Assembly: GCA_965644295.1 (NCBI GenBank)
Contig: CBFFRP010000241.1
Coordinates: 140,972 to 204,971, forward strand
DNA length: 64,000 nt
Direction of reading: 5' to 3'
From: Paraphysomonas bandaiensis
Taxonomy: Eukaryota; Chrysophyceae
How positions within the stretch are numbered: the stretch's first letter is position 1; every line of letters starts with the position of its first letter. The translations under genes and the position numbers were made by a program. Below are positions 25,094-36,330 of this stretch, piece by piece. The notes under the pieces are model-generated. The model was not told the origin of the DNA. It was given only the letters and a program-made list of their open reading frames with translations, and did no database searches.

Positions 25094-25214
25094 TGTATGT
25101 ATGTATGTATGTATGTATGTATGTATGTATGTATGTATGTATGTATGTATGTATGTATGTATGTATGTATGTATGTATGTATGTATGTATGTATGTATGT
25201 ATGTATGTATGTAT
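24631..25214. repeat. (TATG)n microsatellite, 584 bp
   Basis: About 146 tandem tetranucleotides, interrupted only by TAGG variants near 24767-24787 and 24944 and by a short ATACCATATATGTATATATG break near 25047-25067. Reading frames through it (repeating MYVC on plus, YIHT on minus) are artefacts. It ends 142 bp before the RICTOR start codon. Confidence 0.97.
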
Positions 25215-25356
25215 CCTTTACCGGGGTATGGTATCGTATAGTATCGTATACTTAAGAGTGAATCAAAGAAAGATTGTTGTTACATAATCGCTCAGTCCTC
25301 ATCGCCTCTCTCTACATCCACTGAGTATTCGGGACACATGTTCTGATAATATAATA

Positions 25357-28300
25357 ATGAGCAGCGGTCATCCGTGCAGTCCGCTAGAGACTATAAACGA
25401 CATCCTGCTTAAAGGAGATCGCGACGGCACCCCCTCTAAAGAGCTCACTGTCTCTATAGGGACATGCTGCAGACAACTTGAGTCCAACACGTTTCCTGAA
25501 GATGAATTTTCGTCGTTCCTGAGTGAAGTGCACGATCATATCGTTGTTAAGGACTCAGCTGTGCGGTCGGTGCTGCTACGAGCCATACGATACGGACTGA
25601 AGTCTGAGCACGCGTGTGAACTGCTGATAAAACATGTGAGATTAAGTTCAATCTTATCATTTGCGCATAACTCATTCTTGTGAAATAAAGGGTATTCATA
25701 TTCTGGTTGTAGTTTCCCTTGAAAAGGATAATGATTTTTCCTGGGAACGAATGCAAGCCTTGAAGCTCATTAATAAGTTTATGGATCTGAGCCCTGATTC
25801 ATTTCCCCTTGCTTTCGCGAGGTCATTGGTAGCCGTGTCGATGGAAAAGAGTGACAACTTTCGTCGTGTAGTGTTAGAGTCATTACGTGAATTAGGTATC
25901 AAGAACACGAAAGTGGCATACGAGGCAGGAGCCTTCCGTGTACTCTTTGATGCAATCCTTGATCCAACAATCAGTTATCTCTCTGAGTCGATATTGATGA
26001 CAATGCTTTATTTGCTAAATAGCCCCAATACTCGGTAAGGCGTGTACAAAATTATATACATCTACGCATTTTAATCGTCGTCATAATCATTTGTTTAATA
26101 TACACTTTATTACAGATCGTTCGTACGACCTCATTTGGACCTTCAGTGTTTGGTAAGCAGCGTACACTCTTATGAATCTACACTTTAGATTGATTTTTTC
26201 GTTGTTATGGTCTTATACTTAATGTGTTCTGCGCTATAATCCTGAAAACTGACCTCATATTTATGTCAGCTGTCGCCGTTCACGGACTTGGATACTGTCC
26301 GCGGGGATGATTCGTTGAAACGATGGGACTTAGCTAAAGCCGCACTGGTAACGATGATGCGCTCATTCGGAGGGGTAGTTGAGTTGACGTCCGATCGTAT
26401 GGGACTTCCCGCTGTAGTGCAACTATTGTCAGACCCCAATGTACGAGCCATGCACACTTGCATGCATGGCAAAGCATGAAAATCATTATGCTGCAATAAT
26501 TGATGTAGTGAATATGAATTGTGGAGAGATAAATAACCTCTCCATCTTCGATGCCCTATGCTTATTGAAATTTATGTGTGTATTTTAACAGGTATCAGCT
26601 GTTGTCAAGGATGCAATTTTAGATTGCATAATGGAGATATTTGAGCCTGTAATAAACAAGGTAAGTTCGTATTGGTATAAACACCTTGCAATGTATTCCT
26701 TTGTGTATCGTTGTTTTTGTTTTCAGCATATTCTATGTCAACATTCTTTTGTCAATCCATTTTGTAACACCTCCTTCACATCGTTTTCCGTTGTAGCTGG
26801 AGTTCCGCAAAGCGCATGGAGCTGCTCATGTTGTTCAACAGAGCCAGAATTCACCCACGGCCTTGGCAGCGATGAGCTCTCAGAAGACATCGAAGCCGCG
26901 GTTTGTCCGCAGATCAACTGTTGGATCTGACTCTGATAGAGGTTGAAACATATACTCACTGTACATGCAAGAAATATGTATCAATGTCGAGACCGTTTTC
27001 AAACCGTATTTTGTGGAATTCATGTTTAACTCACTTTTATGATTTGTCATGATGCAGTCAGTACAATGAACAATATGCGGGGTAGATCGAACACTGACGG
27101 TAGCCGCTTGACTCGAGATACCTCTATGTCAGATGAGAACTTTCATGGCGCCCATACGTGCAGACAAGACAGTATTAGTCGGATAATTAATGACGAGGAC
27201 ACTGGAGAATCTGACACGCTTACCCCGCTTCCGTCATCGTTCCGCAAAACTAATGCGGGTGGGACAGAGAGGCAGTCGAAATCTCCTGGCGGAGGGATAG
27301 GACGAGGAGGAAAGCGACTTAGCATGTGGTGAGTTGACGGTTGAGATGACGCCAAACTCTGTATTTTAAGAAAAAAACAATATGTATTAATTTTCTATTT
27401 TGTTGCATATGCATATTTTCTATCGGCGGTAGATCCTATCTATATCGTTGTGTTGAACCCTTCGATGATATGATGTGAAAGTGGAAGCTAAATTGATTTA
27501 TGTTTATGTAGGACGCGCTTCACAACTCATGCTGAGCTGGCGGAGAAGATCAGCGTTGGTAAGTTGTGAATGTTATAGATTAATTATTCGATGTTAATTG
27601 GGAATTTTTCAGATCCTATTTACAATATGCTTGACAACTACGCGGCTTTAATATGTTGCTCATTTATACACGTACGGCTCTTCGATAATCTTTGCTGGCT
27701 CTGCGCTCATGGAGACTTACATATATCTGCCAGGTTATTGTGTGTCAACGTGTATCGATAATGTGGTGTAGTTGTTCTGTTGTCTACGTAAGAGAAACGA
27801 ACTGATGTTGTATTGCGCTGATTTAATATATACTGGGTGCTGATGGTGTGTAATAGATGCAAGGATGTAATGGTAGACCTGATGGGTGTAGTCTCGAAGG
27901 TTTGCACAGAGCGTGTCTGCAGTGAGCTCCTTACTCTTCCGTGTCTCATTGAGTATGCTGCCTCAGCAGCCGCAATGAAACATCCTGATAGGGCCTACAA
28001 GGCATCTGATATGCTGATTGCATTGTCTAACGCCTTTAGTCTGTCGAAAAGTAATGATACAACCTACCGACAGTCGAGCCAAGACCTTCGGTCGTCCTCG
28101 TCGCACTCAGGTAACGTGTCCTTTTTTGTTTTCATTTCATCGATACTTGTTGTTTCCATTGTCTGAATAATGTTTGATTTGTGTTTAAAGTATGATATTT
28201 ATTCATTTGTGTATGTCATATTTTGTGCAGGCGTTACGTCAAGTCGCGCATCGCGACGTTTTTCCGGTCGTACCTTGGAAGCTGTGATGGCGTCGAAAAA

Positions 28301-31300
28301 TAATACCTCAGGAACCTCTCAAGGCACGTCTATATCTACTATTAGCACGGAGCTTGTGCAGACCTCTTATACCAGTGGAACTGTTAACTCGAAAAAGGCA
28401 GAAATGATTCACGAGCTGAAACTGTTTATGAACGCTGTAATCGATAAGTCAGAGTGTACGAGACAAATGGAAATGTCTCGAATATTGGGAAAGGAAGGCA
28501 AAGAACCCTTCAGATGGGACTGGGCTGTTATTAATGACCTCCTCGACTATAGTCTACGGAATGCTGACCGTCTAGGGGAAGCTTTGAAAACTAAGTTTAT
28601 CAAGCGACTCTCAGGGTTTTATCGATGCTCGACGGAAGAGAAAGGTTACTTCGCCAATCTTGAATGGGAACCGAACCATTTGCATTACTTGGAATGTGCT
28701 TGCAATCTGTATACTATTCTAGCTGAGAGTGATAGTGGGCTGGGATTTCTGATGCATGATAGACGTGGACTATTGTTTGCAGAACTGGTTCGTGATCTCG
28801 AAGCAGTACTCACTATTGCTGCGGCCACGAAGACAGCTCAGCAGAATGGCCAAGTTTACGCAGTACCCCTGAGCAGGCACTCTCAAGTACTCAACGTCTT
28901 CCGCTCTGCGGGCTGTTCGCAGACAATGGCGAGGGAATATTTCTGCGTTATGGGTCGACTGTCCCATAGCCCTCAGGGGCGCCATCTTTTGAACTCCTGC
29001 CAAACGTATGATCACCTGAGTCGCTTGGGTCACTACGCCTCGTTGGACTATCTCAGTCGTGTGGCACTGACAGCATTGGGTTTTACAGATGGTGGGTTTA
29101 TGTCTAAGGATCTGTTGCAGATATACACCACATCAGGTGGAACTTCTCCGGATTTGAGGTTATACTGCCATACTTTACTCAGGGCACTTCTGAGGTCCAG
29201 GTCGCGGGAAGTGTGTGAGTGGGGCATGGAGTTAATGGTGGACCAGCTAGTGTACCCGCATGTTCCACGAAAATCTATCATAAGGTATATACATATTTTA
29301 TACAGAGTCTATATGATATATGATGGTGGTGTGTTATCCTCTATTAGCAATCCGATTAACACGTACCGGATTTGTGATATTGGCAGTTTTAATATTCTAT
29401 TTACAGATGTCTAGAGGAAGCAGCGCAAGATAGAGAATATTTGAAAGAGCTCATTCTAAAGGAACCGGAAATTGTTGGAGATGACATGACGAATCTTTTG
29501 ATTCGCTTTCTCGCACTTCCTGAGGGTTTTCACTACTTGAGCGCTTTGAATTGGGTAGAAAAGGAGCTTTCTCACTGGAAGTCTCATAAGTGTAAGGAGT
29601 ATGCCAGTCGTGTCGAATTGGCGCTCGCGAAAGGCTTAAACAGTACGTACTTGAGTCGACAATACAGCCAAGCTGTGAGCCCCATACCTGTCACTGCACA
29701 AGCTTTTTCAAGCCATCCATCAGCTCCCTCTGGACTGCAATATCCGGATGGTGGAGTTGATATTGAGGGACTTCTGCGTATGCCGTGGAACATTGAGGTC
29801 AAAGTCACCGGACCGTCCGGAGTGGAGGCAGAATATGTCAAGGTGGATACATATTTAGATTCCTCTGAGCTTGGATGTCCTGCATCTAATGATATGACCT
29901 CTGATACTCTGCGATTGGTTAAAGTTCGTGGTGTAGTTTTGGACAAACAGGGAATTCCTTCCGGTCATGCAGTTATGAACGACCGCACACTGATGAGCGC
30001 ATTGCTCTGTGGGGTTTGTCCTGTTAAGAGAGACGGGGTAGTCATGCCTTCAGAAGAACGTTCAACGAGCTCGTCGAATCCCATTTCGAATACCACGTCT
30101 GGTGACATGAGAGGGTCACTTGGAAATTCAACTGTCAATCACTCTATACACCGACGTAGAAAATCCGTGGCAGCTGCAAAGAGCTCATACTCCTCTCCAG
30201 ATCTTCTAGGCAGTGTTAGAGGGTCATATTGTGAGCCTGCGCCCGAATGGTCTACCAGTGGTGATGTACCGTTGACATTTTTATCCGACCACTTACAGGA
30301 CTGGACGAAGTGTAAACCTTCGCACCGACTGAAGCTTCGACAGATTGACATTCCCGGTACAGACAGATTTGCTGTTGAGATTAGTGGTGAACCGACGGTA
30401 TTTATTTTTAGTCGCAATGCTCCTAGCTCTAAGGGCTCTGACCGCCATGCTCAAACGAGAATCGATTCTCGCCCGCAACAACCTTCTGTGGCTTACTTAG
30501 TGGAGGTACATTACGTATTGAGGCTACAGACTGGCCAGGCTGCGTTTTTGCCCCTTCCGCGACACATGTATGGCGAGCTATCACGTACATCTGCAGGCAT
30601 GAAGCTTATGCATTCGCAGAATATTATTCCAGACCTCCTTCTTCGAGCACAGGCCGTGTCAACACCTTCCTGTGACGTGATCGCCGCGCTATGGGCACTT
30701 GGACATATTTCGTCGTCTGAGAACGGCATCCAGGCTATTATTGCGATAGATAAAAATTTTGTCGCGTGGTGCATTGAAATTGCGACTGAGAACCGGAGCT
30801 ACTCTGTGCGAGCAGTGGCATTTACTGTGCTAGGTCTTATCAGCCGTACTGAGAAAGGAAGCCAACAATTGAGTTCCTGTGGGTGGGAAGCTGCCCCCAT
30901 ACATTACATTGCAGTTGCAGTGCCCAAAGACCCGTCAGTATTGTTTGAGAGTGCGATAAATAATAGTCCAGATATGGAACATATGGGGCAGACTGAGTTG
31001 GCTATGAGCTCGCCATTCCACAGGCGATTCAGAGATACCACTACCTGGTTTGGTTTCGATGGATCTGATGGGGATCTTGAGAGCAATATTCTTCAATGTA
31101 TTGCGAAGCTTCCTGGACAGCTTCTATACAAGGACTCCTATGCGACCCTCATGAAATACCATACCTCTCACTCGGAGATGTTTCAAAGTCGCAAGTTGTA
31201 TATGGCTGTGCATGATATACTCGCAAATTACACATTTAAATTGAGTCTGAGGAGGATGATCATGGGCCTCTTTTCTCCAGGCGCGAAAAAGGCAGACGTG

Positions 31301-31321
31301 GTACATCATGGGCTACCTTGA
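25357..31321 (+). CDS. RICTOR: RICTOR orthologue (TORC2 subunit), 12 exons, 1,568 aa
   Basis: Exons by GT-AG and phase: 25357-25635, 25691-26034, 26116-26152, 26270-26440, 26592-26660, 26797-26941, 27058-27328, 27512-27558, 27613-27733, 27857-28110, 28231-29284, 29407-31321. All phases match. The product is an armadillo/HEAT-type scaffold. Residues about 60-300 match the RICTOR N-terminal domain (ERMQALKLI; LLNSPNTRSFVRP; LSPFTDL). Residues about 1330-1400 match the central signature (VIAALWALGHISSSENGI, then VLGLISRTEKG). Residues about 1490-1555 match the conserved C-terminus (NYTFKLSLRRMIMGLF). A Ser-rich insert in exon 7 is probably disordered. RICTOR defines TOR complex 2, which phosphorylates AGC kinases and controls actin and membrane homeostasis (known in animals, fungi and Dictyostelium). 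Exon 6's donor (GTTGAA) is weak. Identification is confident; single boundaries are less so. Confidence 0.88.
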
Positions 31322-31403
31322 AATATGATGTGTTGTAATAATATGAGTGCTTGAATGGACCCGTTGTAGTACCAGTAGTAGGACATGTCAGAGTGCATAC
31401 ACT

Positions 31404-31409
31404 AATAAA
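31404..31409 (+). promoter_or_regulatory. Possible poly(A) signal of RICTOR
   Basis: AATAAA lies 83 bp after the RICTOR stop codon. Confidence 0.4.
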
Positions 31410-31651
31410 CACGTCGTTCACACAATGCATTGTAGCAATTTCTTGGCATCTGTACAACCGCACGCTTGCAATATGCATTCTTTCATTGCGACGAGTATTG
31501 ATGTCAATATATAATATATATAACGATGTGCTCAAGAAAATGGGGCATAGAATAGTTTGTAAGGATTCTGGATAAAGTATAATACTTCGGCAGCAACCCT
31601 TAACTTATCATAATGTGGTAGTGAACGATTTGAACAATCATAGTAGTGAAT

Positions 31652-32100
31652 GTTTTATTATTAACAATTGGCGTGTAAGAGTCAGTGATTAACTCTGATT
31701 TCCTTTATTTAAAGCTGCTTGTGCCTCACCACAAGCACCAAGGTGCAAAGCTTTTGCTCTATCACTCAAAGCAAACGCAGTGAACAAGCAAAATGCAGTT
31801 AAACCTGACATCTGCTGTCCTTGAGATGAAAAGCTCAGATGCTTGACTTCAGCAGGCAGTCCAACACTCCGGATTCCCTTGAGGTTGGTCCATTCCCGGA
31901 TGCCTGTTTATTCATCAAGGCCCGAAGACGTCTACACGTCTACACAAGTACTAAGCTATGAGTGGACAGAACAATATCTTCTGACTATATATGCTGTTAG
32001 AATGCGGCTCACGTTAGTTTCCAGGTGAAATATCTCCGGTACTTACCCCACAGAACACCACGAAAAGGTGCGAGTCCGACTATACCTCTATACCAAGAGT
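31652..32100 (+). repeat. Dispersed repeat, copy A
   Basis: About 450 bp collinear with copy B (32478-32990). Shared landmarks: CTGCTTGTGC...CAAGCACCAAGGTGC (31715 and 32626), GGATGCTTGACTTCAGCAGGCAG, CCTGTTTATTC, GACGTCTACAC, GCTATGAGTGG and GCGAGTCCGACT. It has small indels relative to B and no coding capacity that I recognise. Class unknown: a non-autonomous element or an LTR of an unsampled family. Confidence 0.75.
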
Positions 32101-32477
32101 GAGTAGTCATTGATGAAGCTGTTGCCTTCTCCATTGTCTTTGTCCGTATTATTAGAAGTTCTGAATGTATGGCAGTTCAATGGATTAGACCTGCTGTCTA
32201 CTGCTCAGAATTTAATAAGCGAGTATATGTGACTGCTCTCGGAGTAGCTTTACGGTATATCTTTCCGAACAATTTCATGTTAATTTCAGTTTAGAAATTG
32301 TATTACGTTAAGAGTGGATGTGACCAGCAAGCTTACCAAAATTATAAAAATTTTTACTTTCGAAGTATAATATGTGATATAGTTTATATATAGTAGTAAA
32401 AAAAATAGCAATTCTGTTACAATGTTACAATGAGATAAGATTAATTTTATACTAGTTTAAGTTGTAAAGCATTTAAA

Positions 32478-32990
32478 ATATATTGAAAGTCTTTTATTTA
32501 GCAATAGGCGTTAAAAGCCTGCACCGATTTAGTAGCTAGATGAATGCTAGTCAACCTAGCTAGAGACCTCTACCTGTACCTAATCAGTACAAACTCTATT
32601 ATCCTACTACTTAACCCTACGAAAGCTGCTTGTGCGTCGCCGCAAGCACCAAGGTGCGACCACTTCCGTTCTGAGTCCTTAAGGTGAACATCCCGGATGC
32701 TTGACTTCAGCAGGCAGCCCAATACCCCGGTTACTCTTCAGGTGGGCCCTGTCCCGGATGCCCTTGTGGTGGGCCCATTTCCGGATTCCTGTTTATTCGT
32801 CAGGGGTCAGGGCCCAAAGACGTCTACACAAGTGACACTTTTTAGTACACAAGCATTCGGCTATGAGTGGGCAGAATAATATATCTGCTGACTATGCTTG
32901 CGGCTCATGTTAGAGAGAGAATCTCTTCGGTACTTATCCCCCATACCCCATAACACCACGACAAGGGGCGAGTCCGACTTTGTTGAGGGC
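32478..32990 (+). repeat. Dispersed repeat, copy B
   Basis: The longest copy. Its first 190 bp also match the minus strand of 49558-49745, and the rest matches copy A. The core GCTTGTGCGTCGCCGCAAGC forms a short imperfect hairpin. No terminal repeats or target duplication could be fixed by eye. Confidence 0.75.
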
Positions 32991-33393
32991 TTTAAAATAT
33001 AATGTTTACTTTCTATGGAGATATGGAGTACAAGAACAACGTATATAGACTACTATTTAAACTTACATCACGGTAAACTACATACAGTGCAATTTTCCTT
33101 TTAGCTAGCTGAATTGTGTTGACCATAGTCTCTTACTAACTGGATGAGAGTGATGATACGTTGAATGTGATGCGAGTTGTCAAGTTGATCGCGGTTTTCG
33201 TTTCACAATTAACTTATACTATTTCACTGTCGCTATTAAGAATTACTCAATTTATTGAATTCTGTACAACGTAATATAATATATTCTAAAGTCTAAAGTA
33301 GCACCCTAATTTTCTCAACTTTATGATATCTACACATTTTGCTAAATTATAAAAGCACAATTATGTATAGTACAAATGTATTGCGCACTTCCG

Positions 33394-35916
33394 CTACGGA
33401 GACTGAAATGCTGTAGTCTTTTTACGTCTGAAGCGGCCAGTTCTCTTCACTTTACCTTCTACATTTGAATTAGTACTTTGCATTTGTGAAGTGGTATGTA
33501 AAGTACGATCAGAACTGGAGGAAAGTTCGCTTGTAAGAGCCGAGTGAGTCTTGGTAAAAGTTTTCATACGGTCATAGAGACTTCCATATACTGATGGAAG
33601 CGCTTTGCCAATGAGAACAGAGTACCTATCGAAGTAGTCGATAGCTGTTTTCATGTCACGAACAGCTCGGATTTGAATAGCTTTATCTGTCAGCTTGCTT
33701 CCACAACCACCACTATTGGTGAATGATACGGCCAGAGCAAGTGTCTCTTCTTGTATGTTGCCGGGTGTCGCTAGAGGAGTGTCATGATATCCTGTGAGAT
33801 AGAAGAATATTAGCAACAGATTCAGGTGCAATAGGTGCATCTCACGCACGCACACACAATAATGTATACCGTACATTCTACAATGTAGCTGGGGATCCAC
33901 TTACCATTGAGTGTCGTCGTCATATGTTTTTGAGCCTCTTCAAATATCCCTAGACTCTCTTCTTCACGCCCATTTAACTCCATGCACATCCGGACTGCCA
34001 ACCTGTCCAACAGCCGCGATCCCTCTTTAAGAGGGTCAATGCTAATGTAGTCTACACCATAGTATCCAACTCGATGAAGCTCACGCCATATGTCTGCTGC
34101 CTGTCAAATGAAATGAGATATCATCAACCTACCAAGTCATCAACAAATATTCACGTAATGGTATAACACTACACGTATATATCGTCAACAACAACACACT
34201 CACAGCTAACATCGACGGAAGAGCGTCAGCAAAACTGTATCCCGCCTTCTCCTTTGCATCAAACAGAAACTGGTAATATTTGAACTCATAGTATCTTCCT
34301 TTTCCGTAGAAACTACCAGAAAGATAGCGCTGTAACTGTGGTATAAGGCTGTTGCCAACATCTTCAAGCAAGGAAACAACCGTCGCATACTCTTTAGATG
34401 CGAGAGAGGATGACTGCGACTGCAATAATTCGTAGTTCGAGTTCTTGAAGTCCATAATATCGTACGCTGTACTGATAGTCATACGAAACTTCTCTGCAAT
34501 GAACAAACGCATGTCTTCGTTCCTCGAATGTGTGCTAACGGCCGCGCTGCTGTATAACAGCGCGACCTTTTTAAATGTACTATAGCAGAATTCTAAGCTC
34601 TGAGATGCCAATTCATAGTACTCTATGGTACTCTGTTCCTCATCTGTTCCTCTATCATCAGGCTGCTTGATGAGGTTTAGAGTTTTACTATGAATTCTGT
34701 CCACCTGCTGCCATATACTTCTTAGAGTATGATGGGATATCTCTTCACGTATCTCAAATTGAGGCCGGGAGTCTCGTAGTCGCTTTAGTTCTGCGACCCG
34801 GTAGCCCTGTAGATCATCGTGGAACTGCTTTAGCACCGACAGGGAAAGAGATAATTGTCTTGGTACATCTGTCCAACCATATCCGCGAGCAAGTTCTGCA
34901 TCAAATAGATTGGAGTCCAATTTTCCAGCAACCATATCGGATACAGCTTCAGGATTACTGTCCGGAAGAACTCTTTCTGTGTAACTATCATGTGCTATAC
35001 GTGCATTGCAGAGAGTCATCAGTCCCATTTTGAAAACGTGTTTGCGGTATGTGTTTGTCTCTCCCGCTAAATGAAGTACCTTTTATGTTTATATATAATC
35101 AACCAGTAAAATATACGAATATATCCATATTCTATTGCTACCTACCTGGTTGTACTCCTGTTGATGAAGCCACGGCGGAAAGTAGCTATTGACTGCGTCT
35201 GCACGCAACACTTGAACCTTCTCTTTATCTGCTTCCGGCAATGATGTGTGCAGGAGCAGTAGTGCAGTTTGATCACTCATACGATCTCTCTCGAAATCAT
35301 TCCACCACCTCGTCAGGAAGTCTCTGGTCCATGGCGTGTTACGTACGAGAATATAACCACTATTCGCAAGTGCTGGTGCTCCAGAAATATCTTTCGACAT
35401 AACAACATCTGCATGGGGGTAGGCTTCACCAATAGCTTGCACAGACATACCCATATCCATGACTATGAGATCCGCATCAAGCCATACGACATACTCCGCA
35501 CTAGATGCACACCCGTCGGCCTCTAAAGCATCCAATAATATTTTTACTTTGTTCCAGCGCTGATCCCTTGGCTCAAAGTTATGACCCTTTGATGGTGAGA
35601 ATATGCTGAAGGCGTAGCTGTTGTGTTCCGCATACATCGCATTGATGAGAGCCGCATACGCCGCATAGTCAGCTATGTGATCTGAGATATAAGTAACGAG
35701 AGACACCTCAGAAGAGACACTGACAGAGAGAGACTCCATCCGTTCATTGGTACACTCTAGTAAACTCTCAGTGTTATCAATATGGTGACAGCAGGAGTGT
35801 GTGTGGTTCATGTATATGTGAGCTGGTTGGTCTCGTGGATGAGAGACGATCTGACCAACACAGCAACACACACACACACACACACACAACATCCTTAGAG
35901 TCCAACACCTCATCAT
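33394..35916 (-). CDS. Secreted/Golgi glycosyltransferase (GT34-like) with helical C-terminal region, 4 exons
   Basis: Exons (minus): 35916-35146, 35058-34204, 34100-33905, 33791-33394, giving 739 aa; all phases agree. The start is the first in-frame ATG (35916). The N-terminus is very hydrophobic and Cys/Val-rich because a CA repeat (35867-35888) encodes it; it would act as a signal peptide or anchor. Residues about 60-290 form a GT-A fold with the DxD motif in WLDADLIVMD, an ANSGYILVRNTPWT block and a DQTALL block, as in the GT34 galactosyl/xylosyltransferases (family knowledge). About 400 mostly helical, soluble residues follow, of unknown role, ending in a basic tail (GRFRRKKT). Donor, acceptor and Golgi location are inferred. 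The fused layout depends on the intron at 35059-35145; otherwise these would be two neighbouring genes. Confidence 0.7.
35867..35888. repeat. (CA)11 microsatellite inside the signal-peptide codons
   Basis: On the minus strand it encodes alternating Cys and Val near residue 12-20 of the glycosyltransferase. Length change would shift the frame or alter the signal sequence. Confidence 0.8.
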
Positions 35917-35981
35917 CACTACTGCTAACACACGCACTAACAAGTAGAAGTCATGGGCCTGCAGGTGTCCAGCTGTCCTCC

Positions 35982-36014
35982 TCTCTGTCTCTGTCTCTGT
36001 CTCTGTCTCTGTCT
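35982..36014. repeat. (TCTGTC)n microsatellite
   Basis: About five copies of a CTCTGT hexamer, just upstream of the glycosyltransferase start codon. Confidence 0.85.
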
Positions 36015-36220
36015 CTACTCAGAGATATGTGGGGAGATAGCAGGCATGCATATGCCTATATATACATACACATATATGTATAGATAGAATACAGCAGTAT
36101 ATATATAGGTATACGTATACTGTACTGTCCTCTCTCTATGTATATACTGTACTGTCCTCGGTATACAGTATTCTGCTGTCGGATATACGGCCGTTAGGCT
36201 GTGATGTATGTGTGTACAGC

Positions 36221-36330
36221 AGTATCTTATTTTTCGGGAATACATTGAAGCAAAAATCCTCTATATTACATACACATAACTACGGCTGGAATACAGATAA
36301 TTGTTGTCTCAATATTAGACGCATCTTGTA
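36221..36330 (+). repeat. About 105-bp conserved intergenic element, copy 1
   Basis: It matches the reverse complement of 51594-51697 closely. Shared runs include ATCTTATTTTTCGGGAATA and GGAATACAGATAATTGTTG followed by TCTCAATATTAGA. It is non-coding and lies about 305 bp upstream of the glycosyltransferase start codon. It could be a small dispersed repeat or a shared regulatory block. Confidence 0.7.

Larger units (their letters stand above)
31322..33393. other. Convergent intergenic region with repeats
   Basis: Between the 3' ends of RICTOR and the minus-strand glycosyltransferase. It contains repeat copies A and B; the rest is AT-rich and shows no gene. Confidence 0.6.

Noticed and set aside
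24521-25287. Frames encoding MYVC or YIHT repeats
   Set aside because: Translations of a microsatellite.
33394-35058. Similarity of the helical region to the KIF1-binding protein family
   Set aside because: A few KYYQFLF-like words only; splicing joins this region to a glycosyltransferase, and generic helical repeats explain the resemblance.
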